Positions 6,417 to 14,619 of a stretch of 32,597 bases of DNA are shown piece after piece (position 1 is the first letter of the stretch; every line of letters starts with the position of its first letter). Origin of the DNA: Candidatus Parcubacteria bacterium. Lineage in GTDB: Bacteria; Patescibacteriota; Minisyncoccia; Phycocordibacterales; Zambryskibacteraceae. The notes under the pieces are model-generated. The model had not been told where the DNA came from and did no database searches. It worked only from the letters and a program-made list of their open reading frames with translations. The position numbers and the translations under genes were made by a program. The stretch is from assembly GCA_019661895.1 (NCBI GenBank), contig JAIFWO010000006.1, forward strand, positions 1 through 32,597, in the 5' to 3' direction.

Positions 6417-7646
6417 ATGGAAACCAACGATACGATGGAAAAGGTCATAGCTCTCTGCAAGCGTCGAGGCTTCATCTTCCAAGGCTCGGAGATCTACGGC
6501 GGTTTGGCCGGCTTTTGGGATTACGGACCTTTGGGGGTCGAACTTCGCCACCGCATCAAGCAATCGTTTTGGGAGACATTTGTCAGCGGTCGCGATGACA
6601 TGTATCCCGTAAGCACTTCTATCGTCATGAATCCTCGTATTTGGCAGGCCAGTGGCCACGTCGACACCTTCAAGGATCCCACGGAGGATGGCAAGCAATT
6701 CAACGTCATGTTTAGTACCTCGGTCGGTGCCGGGGAGGAGGCAGCCACTTCGTATTTGAGACCCGAGACAGCCCAAGGCATGTTTGTGAATTTTAAGAAT
6801 ATTCAAGACACTTTCCATCCCAAGTTGCCATTTGGCATGGCTCAGATCGGTAAAGCTTTTAGAAACGAGATCTCGCCAAGGGACTTCATTTTCCGCTCCA
6901 GAGAATTCGAGCAAATGGAGATCGAGTACTTCGTCCGCGAGAGCGAGTGGGAGAAGGAGTTTGAGAGCTGGAGAGGAGCGATGCTTGCCTGGATGAAATC
7001 CATTGGTCTGCCTACTGAGAAGATTCATGAGCTTGAAGTGCCAGCCGAAGATCGTGCTCATTACTCCAAGAGGACGACCGACTTCGAGTTTGACTTTCCA
7101 TTTGGCAGGAAGGAGTTGTGCGGTCTGGCATACCGAACTGACTTCGATTTGCGCAACCACTCTACTGCCTCGGGTGTAGCTCTCGAATACTTCGACGAGG
7201 AAACTGGTGAGAGATTCACGCCACATGTTATCGAGCCGACTTTCGGAGTGGATCGCTCGATACTGGCTATCTTGGTCTCGGCTTATACCGAAGATGAGTT
7301 GGGAGGGGAGAAAAGGGTAGTGCTTAAGCTTGCCAAACATCTTGCCCCCGTGCGGGTAGCCATATTTCCATTACTTAAAAATAAGCCCGAGCTCGTCGCT
7401 AAAGCCCGAGAAGTTTGCACAGATTTGAAAAAGCAATTTGGCAACGTAGTCTTCGACGACAACGGCAACATCGGCAAGCGCTATAGGAGACAAGATGAGA
7501 TCGGCACGCCATACTGTGTGACTATCGATTTCGATACTTTAGGTGAGAAGCCAGAATTATTGAATACCGTTACCATTCGCGACCGAGATTCGGGGGATCA
7601 GAGGCGAGTGAAGATCGAAGATTTGAAGGCCGAAGTCGGTCTGTAG
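6417..7646 (+). CDS. glyS: Glycyl-tRNA synthetase (class II, dimeric type)
   Basis: Charges tRNA-Gly. The 409-aa protein is of the single-chain eukaryote/archaea/Gram-positive type. It shows the N-terminal FIFQGSEIYGGLAGFWDYGP, motif 2 (IGKAFRNEISPRDFIFRSREF), motif 3 (PTFGVDRSILAIL) and a C-terminal anticodon-binding domain (LAPVRVAIFPL onward). It is shorter than the usual 430-480 aa. The start at 6417 is 4 bp after the preceding stop; no SD is present. A TAAAGT (6406-6411) just upstream could be a -10 box. MetRS lies 4 kb downstream, IleRS at the left edge. Confidence 0.95.
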   Translation: METNDTMEKVIALCKRRGFIFQGSEIYGGLAGFWDYGPLGVELRHRIKQSFWETFVSGRDDMYPVSTSIVMNPRIWQASGHVDTFKDPTEDGKQFNVMFSTSVGAGEEAATSYLRPETAQGMFVNFKNIQDTFHPKLPFGMAQIGKAFRNEISPRDFIFRSREFEQMEIEYFVRESEWEKEFESWRGAMLAWMKSIGLPTEKIHELEVPAEDRAHYSKRTTDFEFDFPFGRKELCGLAYRTDFDLRNHSTASGVALEYFDEETGERFTPHVIEPTFGVDRSILAILVSAYTEDELGGEKRVVLKLAKHLAPVRVAIFPLLKNKPELVAKAREVCTDLKKQFGNVVFDDNGNIGKRYRRQDEIGTPYCVTIDFDTLGEKPELLNTVTIRDRDSGDQRRVKIEDLKAEVGL

Positions 7647-7709
7647 TAATTGCGCGTGTGCTTCGTCATCTCTTAAGGGCATACAGCACTTTCACCGTAG
7701 GAGACGTCC

Positions 7710-8213
7710 ATGGAACTATTGCAGCGCAAATCCCTTATCTCACCCATTGGGCATTTGTCGGTCAGAGCTCAGCCGAGCTTCATAGTGCCAGACTGCACTT
7801 CAGAACCCACCCTTCCACTCCTGTCGCCGAAGATCTACTATGCCGATGCCGAATTCGGTGAATGGTTTAGCGGCAAGGTAGAGGGGCCAGTCGGGGAGGC
7901 AGAACTTTCGATCTACCGTCTCAACTCTCCCGCCAGTCCCAAGCGTGTATTCGAAGAGGTGGGCAGCCGGCGACCTGTTGCCGTTTCGCATTTCCTCTTC
8001 CTTCTGGATGACGAGCTCCTGGGCAAATCGAACGGACTTCTACGGAGCGGATTCCCCAACATCTTCCATCTAGCTGATGGGGGCGGCGTGATCCGATGCG
8101 TAGAGTCGCGCTGGCATGAGGACGCTCCACGATGGAACGTGCGAGCCTTCTCGATGGATTACCCTGTCGAGTGCTTCCCCAAAGGCTACGTCATCACGTA
8201 CAAAAACGGTTAA
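7710..8213 (+). CDS. Hypothetical protein, small soluble
   Basis: I do not recognise this 167-aa product. It has no signal peptide or membrane segment. The middle contains a beta-rich region (SHFLFLLDDELL, IFHLADGGGVIRCVESRW) and it ends FPKGYVITYKNG. The ORF is supported by an AGGAG sequence about 7 nt before the ATG and by a strong hairpin 3 nt after the stop, so it looks like a single-gene unit. Gene order (glyS upstream, M16 peptidase downstream) gives no hint of function. Confidence 0.6.
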   Translation: MELLQRKSLISPIGHLSVRAQPSFIVPDCTSEPTLPLLSPKIYYADAEFGEWFSGKVEGPVGEAELSIYRLNSPASPKRVFEEVGSRRPVAVSHFLFLLDDELLGKSNGLLRSGFPNIFHLADGGGVIRCVESRWHEDAPRWNVRAFSMDYPVECFPKGYVITYKNG

Positions 8214-8216
8214 CGC

Positions 8217-8240
8217 AAAGGCTCTCCTCGGAGAGCCTTT
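8217..8240. terminator. Hairpin terminator after the 7710 gene
   Basis: AAAGGCTCTCC and GGAGAGCCTTT are perfect 11-bp arms around TC. The T tract is poor on the plus strand (TTTCCTGTT), so termination strength is uncertain. Confidence 0.6.
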
Positions 8241-8243
8241 CCT

Positions 8244-8271
8244 GTTGAAAGAAGTGCCGGGGTAGGATAAT
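8244..8271 (+). promoter_or_regulatory. Promoter of the M16 peptidase gene
   Basis: TTGAAA, 16-bp spacer, GATAAT. The -10 ends 12 nt before the ATG, predicting a leader of only about 5 nt. Confidence 0.5.
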
Positions 8272-8283
8272 CTGTACACTACT

Positions 8284-9549
8284 ATGAAGTATAAAAAGAC
8301 TAAACTCCCAAATGGTTTGCGGATCATTACTATACCGACCAAGAGTCCGGCTACGACAGTACTCATTATGGTCGAGACAGGCTCTAATTATGAGTCGAAG
8401 GAGCACAATGGGCTCTCGCACTTCTTAGAACACATGTGCTTCAAGGGTACCAAGAATCGCCCAAGTGCGGTTGAGATCGCCCTCGAGTTCGACACCATGG
8501 GCTCATCGCATAACGCTTTTACCTCGAACGAGTTCACTGGTTACTACGCCAAGGCGGAGCGCAAGCAGTGGAAAAATATTTTGAACATCCTCTCAGATAT
8601 GTATTTGCATCCGACCTTGCCTGAGACCGATCTCGAGCGCGAGCGGGGAGTGATCTTGCAAGAGATCTCCATGTACGAGGACCAGCCTCAAGCCATTGTT
8701 TGGCATACGCTCTTCGAACTCCTCTACGGCGACACCCCGGCCGGTCGGCAGGTGGCCGGTACGCCAGAGAACGTGAAGCGCTTTACCCGCGAAGACTTCG
8801 TGTCATATCGGTCCGCGCATTATGTGGCGTCGAAGACTGTGGTAGTGGTAGCGGGAGACGTCCGAGAGAGCGATGTTAAAGGGGAGGTGATGAAATATTT
8901 TAAAGAAATTCCAAGAGCTAAGAAGCTTGCCAAGGAAGCCGTCGAAGTCCACCAGAAGGAGCCGGGCCTCCTCATCCACGACAAGGACACTGACCAGGTG
9001 CATATGGTGCTGGCTCTCCATGCGTATAAAGCTACCGACAAGCGCGTGCCAGCCCTCTCACTCTTGTCCGCCGTACTTGGCAACGGCATGTCCTCGCGCC
9101 TCTTCCATAAGCTGCGCCACGAGATGGGGGCTTGTTACTACATCAACACGCACAACGAGGAGTATACAGACCATGGTCTTCTCACTATATCGACAGGCGT
9201 TGACGCCAAGCGGGTCCGAGAGGTGGTGCGAGTCATCCTCGAAGAATGTGCCCGTCTGTTAAAGGCTCCTATACCAAAGGAAGAGCTTGATAAGGCCAAA
9301 GAATATTTGATCGGGCATCTCTATCTTGGGCTTGAGACAAGCGACTCCTTGGCCGAGTTCTATGCCGGACAAGAGGTCACCAAGGGCAGATCAGAGACCC
9401 CGGAAGAGATAGAAAGAGCCTTGCGCCGAGTGACTCCCAAAGATGTCCAAAAGATCGCTGGAGACATCTTTAGAAATGAGAAATTGAACCTCGCCCTCGT
9501 AGGAAAAGTGGAGGATAAAGAAGAATTACGGAAGGTCTTGACGTTCTAG
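8284..9549 (+). CDS. M16 family zinc metallopeptidase
   Basis: This 421-aa protein belongs to the pitrilysin/processing-peptidase family. The inverted zinc motif HxxEH is present as HFLEH (46-50), with the distal Glu in the ERGVILQEISMYEDQP segment. The second half has the typical M16 C-terminal domain (LSAVLGNGMSSRLFHKLRHE, about 260-280). No signal peptide, so it is probably cytosolic and degrades peptides. It is a single active-type subunit; no inactive partner gene is adjacent. No SD; near-leaderless start. It is followed 30 bp later by the AI-2E permease with its own -10 box. Confidence 0.9.
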   Translation: MKYKKTKLPNGLRIITIPTKSPATTVLIMVETGSNYESKEHNGLSHFLEHMCFKGTKNRPSAVEIALEFDTMGSSHNAFTSNEFTGYYAKAERKQWKNILNILSDMYLHPTLPETDLERERGVILQEISMYEDQPQAIVWHTLFELLYGDTPAGRQVAGTPENVKRFTREDFVSYRSAHYVASKTVVVVAGDVRESDVKGEVMKYFKEIPRAKKLAKEAVEVHQKEPGLLIHDKDTDQVHMVLALHAYKATDKRVPALSLLSAVLGNGMSSRLFHKLRHEMGACYYINTHNEEYTDHGLLTISTGVDAKRVREVVRVILEECARLLKAPIPKEELDKAKEYLIGHLYLGLETSDSLAEFYAGQEVTKGRSETPEEIERALRRVTPKDVQKIAGDIFRNEKLNLALVGKVEDKEELRKVLTF

Positions 9550-9566
9550 CCTAGTCCTCCGGGCGG

Positions 9567-9575
9567 TGCTATGAT
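9567..9575 (+). promoter_or_regulatory. Extended -10 box before the AI-2E permease
   Basis: TGCTATGAT (TGn plus TATGAT) lies 6 nt before the ATG at 9582 and 3 nt before the one at 9579. The geometry matches the leaderless arrangement at 4488-4496 and favours 9582 as the true start. Confidence 0.5.
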
Positions 9576-9578
9576 GGC

Positions 9579-10619
9579 ATGATGAAGACAGAGAAGGTTA
9601 TTATCACGTCCGGCAGCTGGGCCAGGGGTGTGCTGGTGGTGGCTATTGCTGTCGCCCTTTTTCTCATTCGAGATTTGATCTTGGTTATCTTGGCGTCGAT
9701 CGTCATCGCTTCGGCGGTTGAGCCGGCAGCAGAATGGGCGAAGAAGAGGCGCATCCCAAGACTCCCGACAATCCTCGGTTTATATATATTGATGGCCACA
9801 GCCTTCGCGGGACTCTTCTACTTCCTCCTCCTGCCTTTGGTCGGTGAGTTCTCAACCTTCATCGGACAGTTCCCGGAGTATGCAAGCTCCTTCTCCAAGG
9901 ACTCGCTTCTTGGCGGAGCCTCGCAAGTGCTTTCGGTCGGAGATGTGGTGGCACAGATCAACACCCTTCTCATTTCGTTCTCGCAAGGCGCCTTCTCCTC
10001 CGCTTCATTTATCTTCGGTGGCGTGCTCTCCTTCCTCCTAATTGTCATCCTCTCCTTCTACCTCGCGGTGCAGGAGGATGGAGTGGGGAAGTTTCTACGA
10101 ATGGTCACTCCTTGGAAGCAGGAGAAGTATGTTCTGGACCTCTGGTCTCGCTCGAAGAGAAAGATCGCTCTCTGGATGCAAGGGCAAATTCTCTTAGCGG
10201 CCATCATTGCGGTCTTGGTCTACCTCGGTCTGCTTCTCCTTGGTATTCCGCACGCCCTTCTCTTAGCTGTGGCCTCTGGTATGCTCGAGATCGTGCCGCT
10301 CTTCGGTCCGATTATCGCTGCCATACCGGCGGTGGTGGTGGGCTTTGGCGCTGGAGGGATGTCGGAGGCGCTCCTTATCGCCGGGCTTTATCTCATCGTC
10401 CACCAGTTTGAGAATCAGCTTATCTACCCACTCGTGGTGAAGAAGGTGGTGGGCGTGCCGCCGATGGTCTCGATCGTCGCTCTTCTGGTTGGAGCCAAGC
10501 TCGCAGGATTCATCGGCATTGTCATCTCGGTGCCCTTGGCAGCCATCCTCATGGAATTTATCTCGGATCTTGAGAAGCAGAAGTCCGCCAGAGTCGCCGC
10601 CTCGGAAGCCACTTTGTAA
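9579..10619 (+). CDS. AI-2E family transporter (PerM/TqsA-like permease)
   Basis: A 346-aa polytopic membrane protein with about eight hydrophobic segments in the family pattern. There is an N-terminal pair (LVVAIAVALFLIRDLILVIL), a central soluble loop (EFSTFIGQFPEYASSF) and a C-terminal half with HALLLAVASGMLEIVPLFGPIIAAIPAVV, whose 'P..GP...' turn is characteristic. Family members export autoinducer-2 or act as Na+/H+ antiporters; the substrate here is unknown. The second Met (9582) may be the real start. It is followed after 2 bp by metG, presumably co-transcribed. Confidence 0.88.
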   Translation: MMKTEKVIITSGSWARGVLVVAIAVALFLIRDLILVILASIVIASAVEPAAEWAKKRRIPRLPTILGLYILMATAFAGLFYFLLLPLVGEFSTFIGQFPEYASSFSKDSLLGGASQVLSVGDVVAQINTLLISFSQGAFSSASFIFGGVLSFLLIVILSFYLAVQEDGVGKFLRMVTPWKQEKYVLDLWSRSKRKIALWMQGQILLAAIIAVLVYLGLLLLGIPHALLLAVASGMLEIVPLFGPIIAAIPAVVVGFGAGGMSEALLIAGLYLIVHQFENQLIYPLVVKKVVGVPPMVSIVALLVGAKLAGFIGIVISVPLAAILMEFISDLEKQKSARVAASEATL

Positions 10620-10621
10620 TC

Positions 10622-12079
10622 ATGTCCGCATCAAAACCGTTTTACATCACGAGTCCTATTTTTTACCCTAGCGCGGCTTTGCACGTGGGCCATGCCTACA
10701 CCATGACAGTGGCAGACGCCGTAGCGCGCTCGCAGAGGCTCTTGGGAAATGAGGTGCACTTCCTCTCGGGAGCAGATGAGAACGCCGGCAAGGTCATCAA
10801 GGCGGCCAAAGCGAGCGAGAAGAGCGTGCCGGAATTCCTGGACATGATCACCGAGAAGTTCCGGCACCTCTTCAAGGCCCTTGATATTTCTTACGATCAG
10901 TTCATTCGCACTACGGACAAAGATACGCATTGGCCCGGGGCCATACTCATGTGGGAGAGGTTAAGGGAGGCTGGCGACATCTATCGCGCGAAATATGCCG
11001 GTCTCTACTGCCCGCAATGCGAGGCCTTCTATACCGAGAAGGAACTTAAGGATGGGAAGTGCCCACTCCATCTAATTCCCCTCGAGCAAATCGAAGAGGA
11101 AAATTATTTCTTCAGACTCTCCAAGTATACCGAGCCTCTCAAGGCCAAGATTGAAAGCGGTGAGCTCCAGATCATTCCTGAGACGCGCAAGAATGAGATC
11201 CTCGCCCTACTCGAGCGCGGCCTCGAGGATGTCAGTTTCTCCCGACCAGCGCATGCCGTACCGCACGGCATTCCTGTCCCAGGAGACAAGAAGCAGGTGA
11301 TGTACGTATGGTGTGACGCCTTGACGAGTTACCTCACGGCCGTGGGCTTTGGTCGAGACGACGCCTTGGCTGCCAAGTGGTGGCCGGCGGACGCGCATAT
11401 CATCGGCAAGGATATTTTGCGTTTCCACGCCGCCATCTGGCCCGCCATGCTCCTCTCGGCTGGGTTGCCGCTACCTAAGAGAGTGGTGACGCACGGATTC
11501 ATCCTTTCAGGCGGACACAAAATGGGTAAATCAATGGGCAATGCACTTGATCCGGTAGAGCTTATAGATGAGTTTGGTGCTGATGCATTACGTTATTATC
11601 TTTTGCGCAAGGTCCCTAGCTTTGAAGACGGGGTACTTAATAAAGAGCTCTTGCAGGATGCTTACAACGGCGACTTGGCCAACGGCTTAGGCAACTTAGT
11701 GAGTAGAATTTTGAAGCTTGTGGAGACGTATGAGGTTGAGACCGAGTTTGAGACACCTAAGACGCTGTGGACTAAGAACGGCAATCCGGTACGCCTGGCC
11801 CTTGAGGAGTTCGATACCCGAGTGGCCATCGATCATATATGGGGCAAGATCTCGACCTTAGATAGGCAGATCCAAGAGTCGAAGCCGTGGGAGCTTTTGA
11901 AAAGCCTAGACAACCATGAGAAGCAAAAGGGTTTCGACACCATGGTCCGCTTGTATAAAGATTTGTGGTGGATCGCGGTGATGCTCGAGCCCTTCATGCC
12001 CGAGACCTCTAAAAAGATTGTCCAAGCCATCGGCAAGAATAAATTGGACAAAGCCCTCTTCCCGAGAAAAGATCAATGA
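10622..12079 (+). CDS. metG: Methionyl-tRNA synthetase
   Basis: Charges initiator and elongator tRNA-Met. The 485-aa protein has the HIGH box as HVGHAYT (about 20-26), one zinc knuckle (CPQC...CPLH, about 130-150), the KMSKS loop as KMGKSMGN and the helical anticodon domain. There is no C-terminal tRNA-binding (EMAP/Trbp111) domain, as in other short MetRS. KMGKS in place of KMSKS is a tolerated variant. It starts 2 bp after the permease stop and overlaps tatD by 4 bp (ATGA), the common metG-tatD pairing. Confidence 0.95.
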   Translation: MSASKPFYITSPIFYPSAALHVGHAYTMTVADAVARSQRLLGNEVHFLSGADENAGKVIKAAKASEKSVPEFLDMITEKFRHLFKALDISYDQFIRTTDKDTHWPGAILMWERLREAGDIYRAKYAGLYCPQCEAFYTEKELKDGKCPLHLIPLEQIEEENYFFRLSKYTEPLKAKIESGELQIIPETRKNEILALLERGLEDVSFSRPAHAVPHGIPVPGDKKQVMYVWCDALTSYLTAVGFGRDDALAAKWWPADAHIIGKDILRFHAAIWPAMLLSAGLPLPKRVVTHGFILSGGHKMGKSMGNALDPVELIDEFGADALRYYLLRKVPSFEDGVLNKELLQDAYNGDLANGLGNLVSRILKLVETYEVETEFETPKTLWTKNGNPVRLALEEFDTRVAIDHIWGKISTLDRQIQESKPWELLKSLDNHEKQKGFDTMVRLYKDLWWIAVMLEPFMPETSKKIVQAIGKNKLDKALFPRKDQ

Positions 12080-12861
12080 AATATTTCGACATCCATTCTC
12101 ATTTAAACTTCCCAGAATATGATAGCGATAGGGAGGAGGTGCTTGAGCGCATGACACTGGCCGAGACGGGTACTATTGTGGTGGGTACAGACTTCGCCTC
12201 TTCAGACCGGGCAGTCCGCTTGGCCGAGAGACACAAAAATGTCTGGGCCTGCGTGGGCGTGCACCCTGTTGACGATCCGACCAAAGGTTTCGAGGCTTAT
12301 AAATTCGAAGAGCTTTTAAGAAGCCATAAAGTGGTGGTCATAGGCGAGTGCGGTCTGGACTTCTTCCACGAAGACAAAAATAATTTAATAGAAGTAGAGA
12401 GGCAAAAACATTTATTTTTGGAGCAAATACACTTCGCCCTCAAATTCGACAGGCCGATTATGATCCACTCACGGGCGGCGTATGTCGAACTTTTAGAGAT
12501 CCTTGAGCCCTTGAAGCGCGAGCACGGAAAGAAGCTAAGAGGGAATATACATTTCTTCGCGGGAGATCTCGAGATTGCCAAGAGGTTTTGGGCTATCGAT
12601 TTCACCACCTCCTTCACGGGCGTGATTACCTTTGCCAGAAATTATGACGAGGTGATCAAAGCCGCGCCCCTCGAGATGCTTATGAGCGAGACCGACGCCC
12701 CGTACGTGGCCCCCATTCCATATCGCGGCAAGCGCAACGAGCCCTCATATGTCAGTGAGGTAGTACGCAAGATTGCGGACATCCGGGGAGAAGATTTTGA
12801 TATCATCCAAAAAGCTTTAATTAAGAATGTACAGAAAGTCTTTAAGATTGCAGAAATTTAG
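12076..12861 (+). CDS. tatD: TatD family metal-dependent hydrolase (DNase)
   Basis: A TIM-barrel amidohydrolase-like nuclease that removes nucleotides from DNA 3' ends. Metal ligands appear in order: DIHSHLNF (N-terminal HxH), GECGLDFFH (catalytic Glu), MIHSRAA, HFFAGD and SETDAPYV (C-terminal Asp). In most relatives the fourth block reads HCFSG; here it is IHFFAGD. 261 aa is the usual length. The ATG overlaps the metG stop, so the pair is translationally coupled. No terminator directly follows; the structured RNA candidate begins about 10-20 bp downstream. Confidence 0.9.
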   Translation: MKYFDIHSHLNFPEYDSDREEVLERMTLAETGTIVVGTDFASSDRAVRLAERHKNVWACVGVHPVDDPTKGFEAYKFEELLRSHKVVVIGECGLDFFHEDKNNLIEVERQKHLFLEQIHFALKFDRPIMIHSRAAYVELLEILEPLKREHGKKLRGNIHFFAGDLEIAKRFWAIDFTTSFTGVITFARNYDEVIKAAPLEMLMSETDAPYVAPIPYRGKRNEPSYVSEVVRKIADIRGEDFDIIQKALIKNVQKVFKIAEI

Positions 12862-12869
12862 AAAGTCTG

Positions 12870-13130
12870 TAGTCTGTACCCAGACTGCCTGGGGCTGGTA
12901 CAACAATGATTTGCGAGGCCTGTGCACGGGCTGTGTGAAGGGATGAGAGCTAGTTTGGTCTGGATCAGATAACCCACGCGGACCGCTTGGGTGGAGGGTT
13001 GATCAATAACGAATGGCCGGGGACAAGGCCCGCCATCAACTCAATGGATCACTTCCGCTAGGATGTTGTGACGTCGAAGCACATGTACCCCTCAGGCACT
13101 TCTTGCGACCAGCTTGCTGGCCGCTTTTTC
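12870..13130 (+). ncRNA. Candidate structured non-coding RNA, unassigned family
   Basis: The 345-bp gap between tatD and rpsF has no convincing ORF but much secondary structure. A long-range closing stem pairs GCCTG/GGGG (12887-12894) with CCCC/CAGGC (13088-13097). Inside are GTCTG-TACC-CAGAC, a bulged arm GATCA..ACCC / GGGTTGATC with an inner GCGG/CCGC hairpin, and ATGGC.GG / CC.GCCAT. A terminator follows. The size of about 210 nt within the closing stem resembles 6S RNA, but I find no specific 6S, RNase P, SRP or tmRNA signature. It could also be an rpsF leader, although the terminator argues for a separate RNA. Confidence 0.45.
13105..13129 (+). terminator. Terminator of the 12.9-13.1 kb RNA
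   Basis: GCGACCAGC and GCTGGCCGC pair with one A-C mismatch around TT, followed by five T. It lies 78 bp upstream of rpsF. Confidence 0.75.
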
Positions 13131-13206
13131 ATATGTTAGGGTAGTGGAGCCTCTTCTGTACGCAGCTTAAGTGTTGCGCGAGGTAATTATCAGTTTAACG
13201 ATTACT

Positions 13207-13650
13207 ATGTCCAATACAGAAGACCACAAGGAGAAGGGTGTCTACGAGCTTGGTTATCTTATCTTGCCAAGCATCCCTGAAGAGAACGTCTCCGAGGTGG
13301 TCACTCGTTTGAAGACAATTGTGACTTCGGCTGGCGGTCTAGAGATCGCCTCTGAAGATCCGTTCAAGATGGATTTGGCCTACACCATGTCGAAGGTGGT
13401 TGGAGCCAGGAAGTATGTGGTTAAGGACGCCTATATCGGCTGGATGAAGTTTGAGGTCGAGCCGGAGGCTGTGCCCAGCATGCAAAATGAGGTCAAAGCG
13501 GTCGACGAAGTCTTGCGCTTCCTCCTCATCAAGGCCCCTCGCGAGACGGCCTTTACCTTCGAAGGAGCCAGGAAGGCTCTGGAGGAGGCCGCGGCTCCCA
13601 AAGAAGCCCAGACTCCAGAAAGTGGTGCTACAATAGAGCCATCAGCCTAA
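13207..13650 (+). CDS. rpsF: 30S ribosomal protein S6
   Basis: S6 binds S18 and 16S rRNA in the platform of the small subunit. The 147-aa product begins MSNTEDHKEKGVYELGYL. The YELGYLILP strand, the two-layer alpha/beta core and a charged, Ala/Pro-rich C-terminal tail match S6. I start at ATG 13207; the track's 13171 start is a TTG giving a non-S6 extension. No SD is close to the ATG. It heads the classic rpsF-ssb-rpsR operon. Confidence 0.85.
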   Translation: MSNTEDHKEKGVYELGYLILPSIPEENVSEVVTRLKTIVTSAGGLEIASEDPFKMDLAYTMSKVVGARKYVVKDAYIGWMKFEVEPEAVPSMQNEVKAVDEVLRFLLIKAPRETAFTFEGARKALEEAAAPKEAQTPESGATIEPSA

Positions 13651-13659
13651 CCTACTCTC

Positions 13660-14112
13660 ATGTATCTAAACAAAGCATTCATCATCGGCAACCTCACCCG
13701 CGACCCGGAGTTGAAGTCCTTGCCCTCTGGCATTCAAGTTTCTACCTTTAGCGTAGCCACTAATCGCACCTGGAAGGATAAGAATGGTGCTAAGCAAGAG
13801 GCCGCAGACTTCCACAACATCGTCGTCTTCGGCAGGCAGGCTGAGACCGTCTCGCAATACTTGCGCAAGGGCTCGTCGGTCCTTATCGAAGGCCGCATGC
13901 AGACCCGTTCTTGGGACGCAGCCGACGGTCAGAAGAAGTACCGCACCGAGATCGTGGCCGACCGAGTCCAGTTCGGCCCTCGCGGCACCGGTGCCGGAGC
14001 GCCAGCTGCCCCTATATCCAAGACTCAAGAAGATAAACAAGAAGTGCCTCCGATGGATACCATCGAGTACCCCGAGGACAGCACTATTAATCTAGACGAT
14101 ATCCCATTCTAG
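13660..14112 (+). CDS. ssb: Single-stranded DNA-binding protein
   Basis: SSB tetramers coat single-stranded DNA and recruit repair and replication partners. The 150-aa protein has the OB fold at 1-105 (MYLNKAFIIGNLTRDPELK, FHNIVVFGRQAETVSQYLRKG, VLIEGRMQTRSW), a short linker (GAGAPAAP) and the acidic tip DDIPF that binds partners such as RecO. It starts 9 bp after rpsF and is followed 9 bp later by rpsR. Confidence 0.95.
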   Translation: MYLNKAFIIGNLTRDPELKSLPSGIQVSTFSVATNRTWKDKNGAKQEAADFHNIVVFGRQAETVSQYLRKGSSVLIEGRMQTRSWDAADGQKKYRTEIVADRVQFGPRGTGAGAPAAPISKTQEDKQEVPPMDTIEYPEDSTINLDDIPF

Positions 14113-14121
14113 TTCGCTCAC

Positions 14122-14325
14122 ATGACAAAACAATCATATCTACAAGAAAATCATATCGATTACATCGACTACAAAGACGTTGCCACCCTCGAACGCTACC
14201 TCACGCCGCATGCCCGCATCCAGGGCAGGAAGCGCAGCGGCATCTCAGCGGCTCATCAGCGTTCGCTCGCTACGGCCGTCAAACGCGCCCGCTTCATGGG
14301 TCTCTTGTCTTACATCGTCCAGTAG
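14122..14325 (+). CDS. rpsR: 30S ribosomal protein S18
   Basis: The 67-aa protein contains the S18 core IDYKDVATLERYLTPHARIQ followed by the basic segment GRKRSGISAAHQRSLATAVKRARFMGLL that contacts rRNA. It pairs with S6. The zinc-ribbon Cys found at the N-terminus of some S18 proteins is absent. Last gene of the rpsF-ssb-rpsR operon; its final codons overlap the promoter of the next gene. Confidence 0.95.
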   Translation: MTKQSYLQENHIDYIDYKDVATLERYLTPHARIQGRKRSGISAAHQRSLATAVKRARFMGLLSYIVQ

Positions 14326-14337
14326 TAAGAGTATAAT
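14310..14337 (+). promoter_or_regulatory. Promoter with TATAAT next to the 14344 start
   Basis: TTACAT, 16-bp spacer, consensus TATAAT, then 6 nt to the ATG. This predicts a leaderless mRNA. Confidence 0.55.
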
Positions 14338-14343
14338 TGAGGC

Positions 14344-14619
14344 ATGAAAGTGCCGTACTCTCTTCAAGGTCTGCTCTTTGCACCGGTATTCCTTGTCCTC
14401 CTATTTGTACTCAAAATTACTTGCCCATCTTCGAGTGGGTGCTTTGCCGATGTGTTTAGTGCGCCGGCGTTCATCCCGCTCGCTTCAGTTTATAAAATGT
14501 TTGGCCCAGTCGAAGCGATCAGCGCGCATGAGCCAATATTTATTTTGGGTTACTGGGCTTTGGTCGGCCTCCTTGTAGGTCTCTGCTTTGATATCTGGCG
14601 CAAGGGCGCTAGAGAGTAA
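14344..14619 (+). CDS. Small two-helix membrane protein
   Basis: This 91-aa protein of unknown function has two hydrophobic segments: LLFAPVFLVLLFVLKITC (about 10-28) and FILGYWALVGLLVGLCFDIW (about 66-85). The intervening loop contains two Cys (CPSSSGC) that could form a disulfide outside the cell. The start is supported by a consensus -10 box 6 nt upstream. Its last 11 bp overlap the 3' end of efp on the other strand. Confidence 0.65.
   Translation: MKVPYSLQGLLFAPVFLVLLFVLKITCPSSSGCFADVFSAPAFIPLASVYKMFGPVEAISAHEPIFILGYWALVGLLVGLCFDIWRKGARE

Noticed and set aside
6354-7340. Long minus-strand ORF of 328 aa
   Set aside because: It is antisense to glyS, whose motifs are clear on the plus strand.
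12930-12990. TPP-riboswitch-like words (GATGAGAGC, CTGGATCAGATAA)
   Set aside because: The order and pairing of the conserved TPP segments do not match and no thiamine gene follows.
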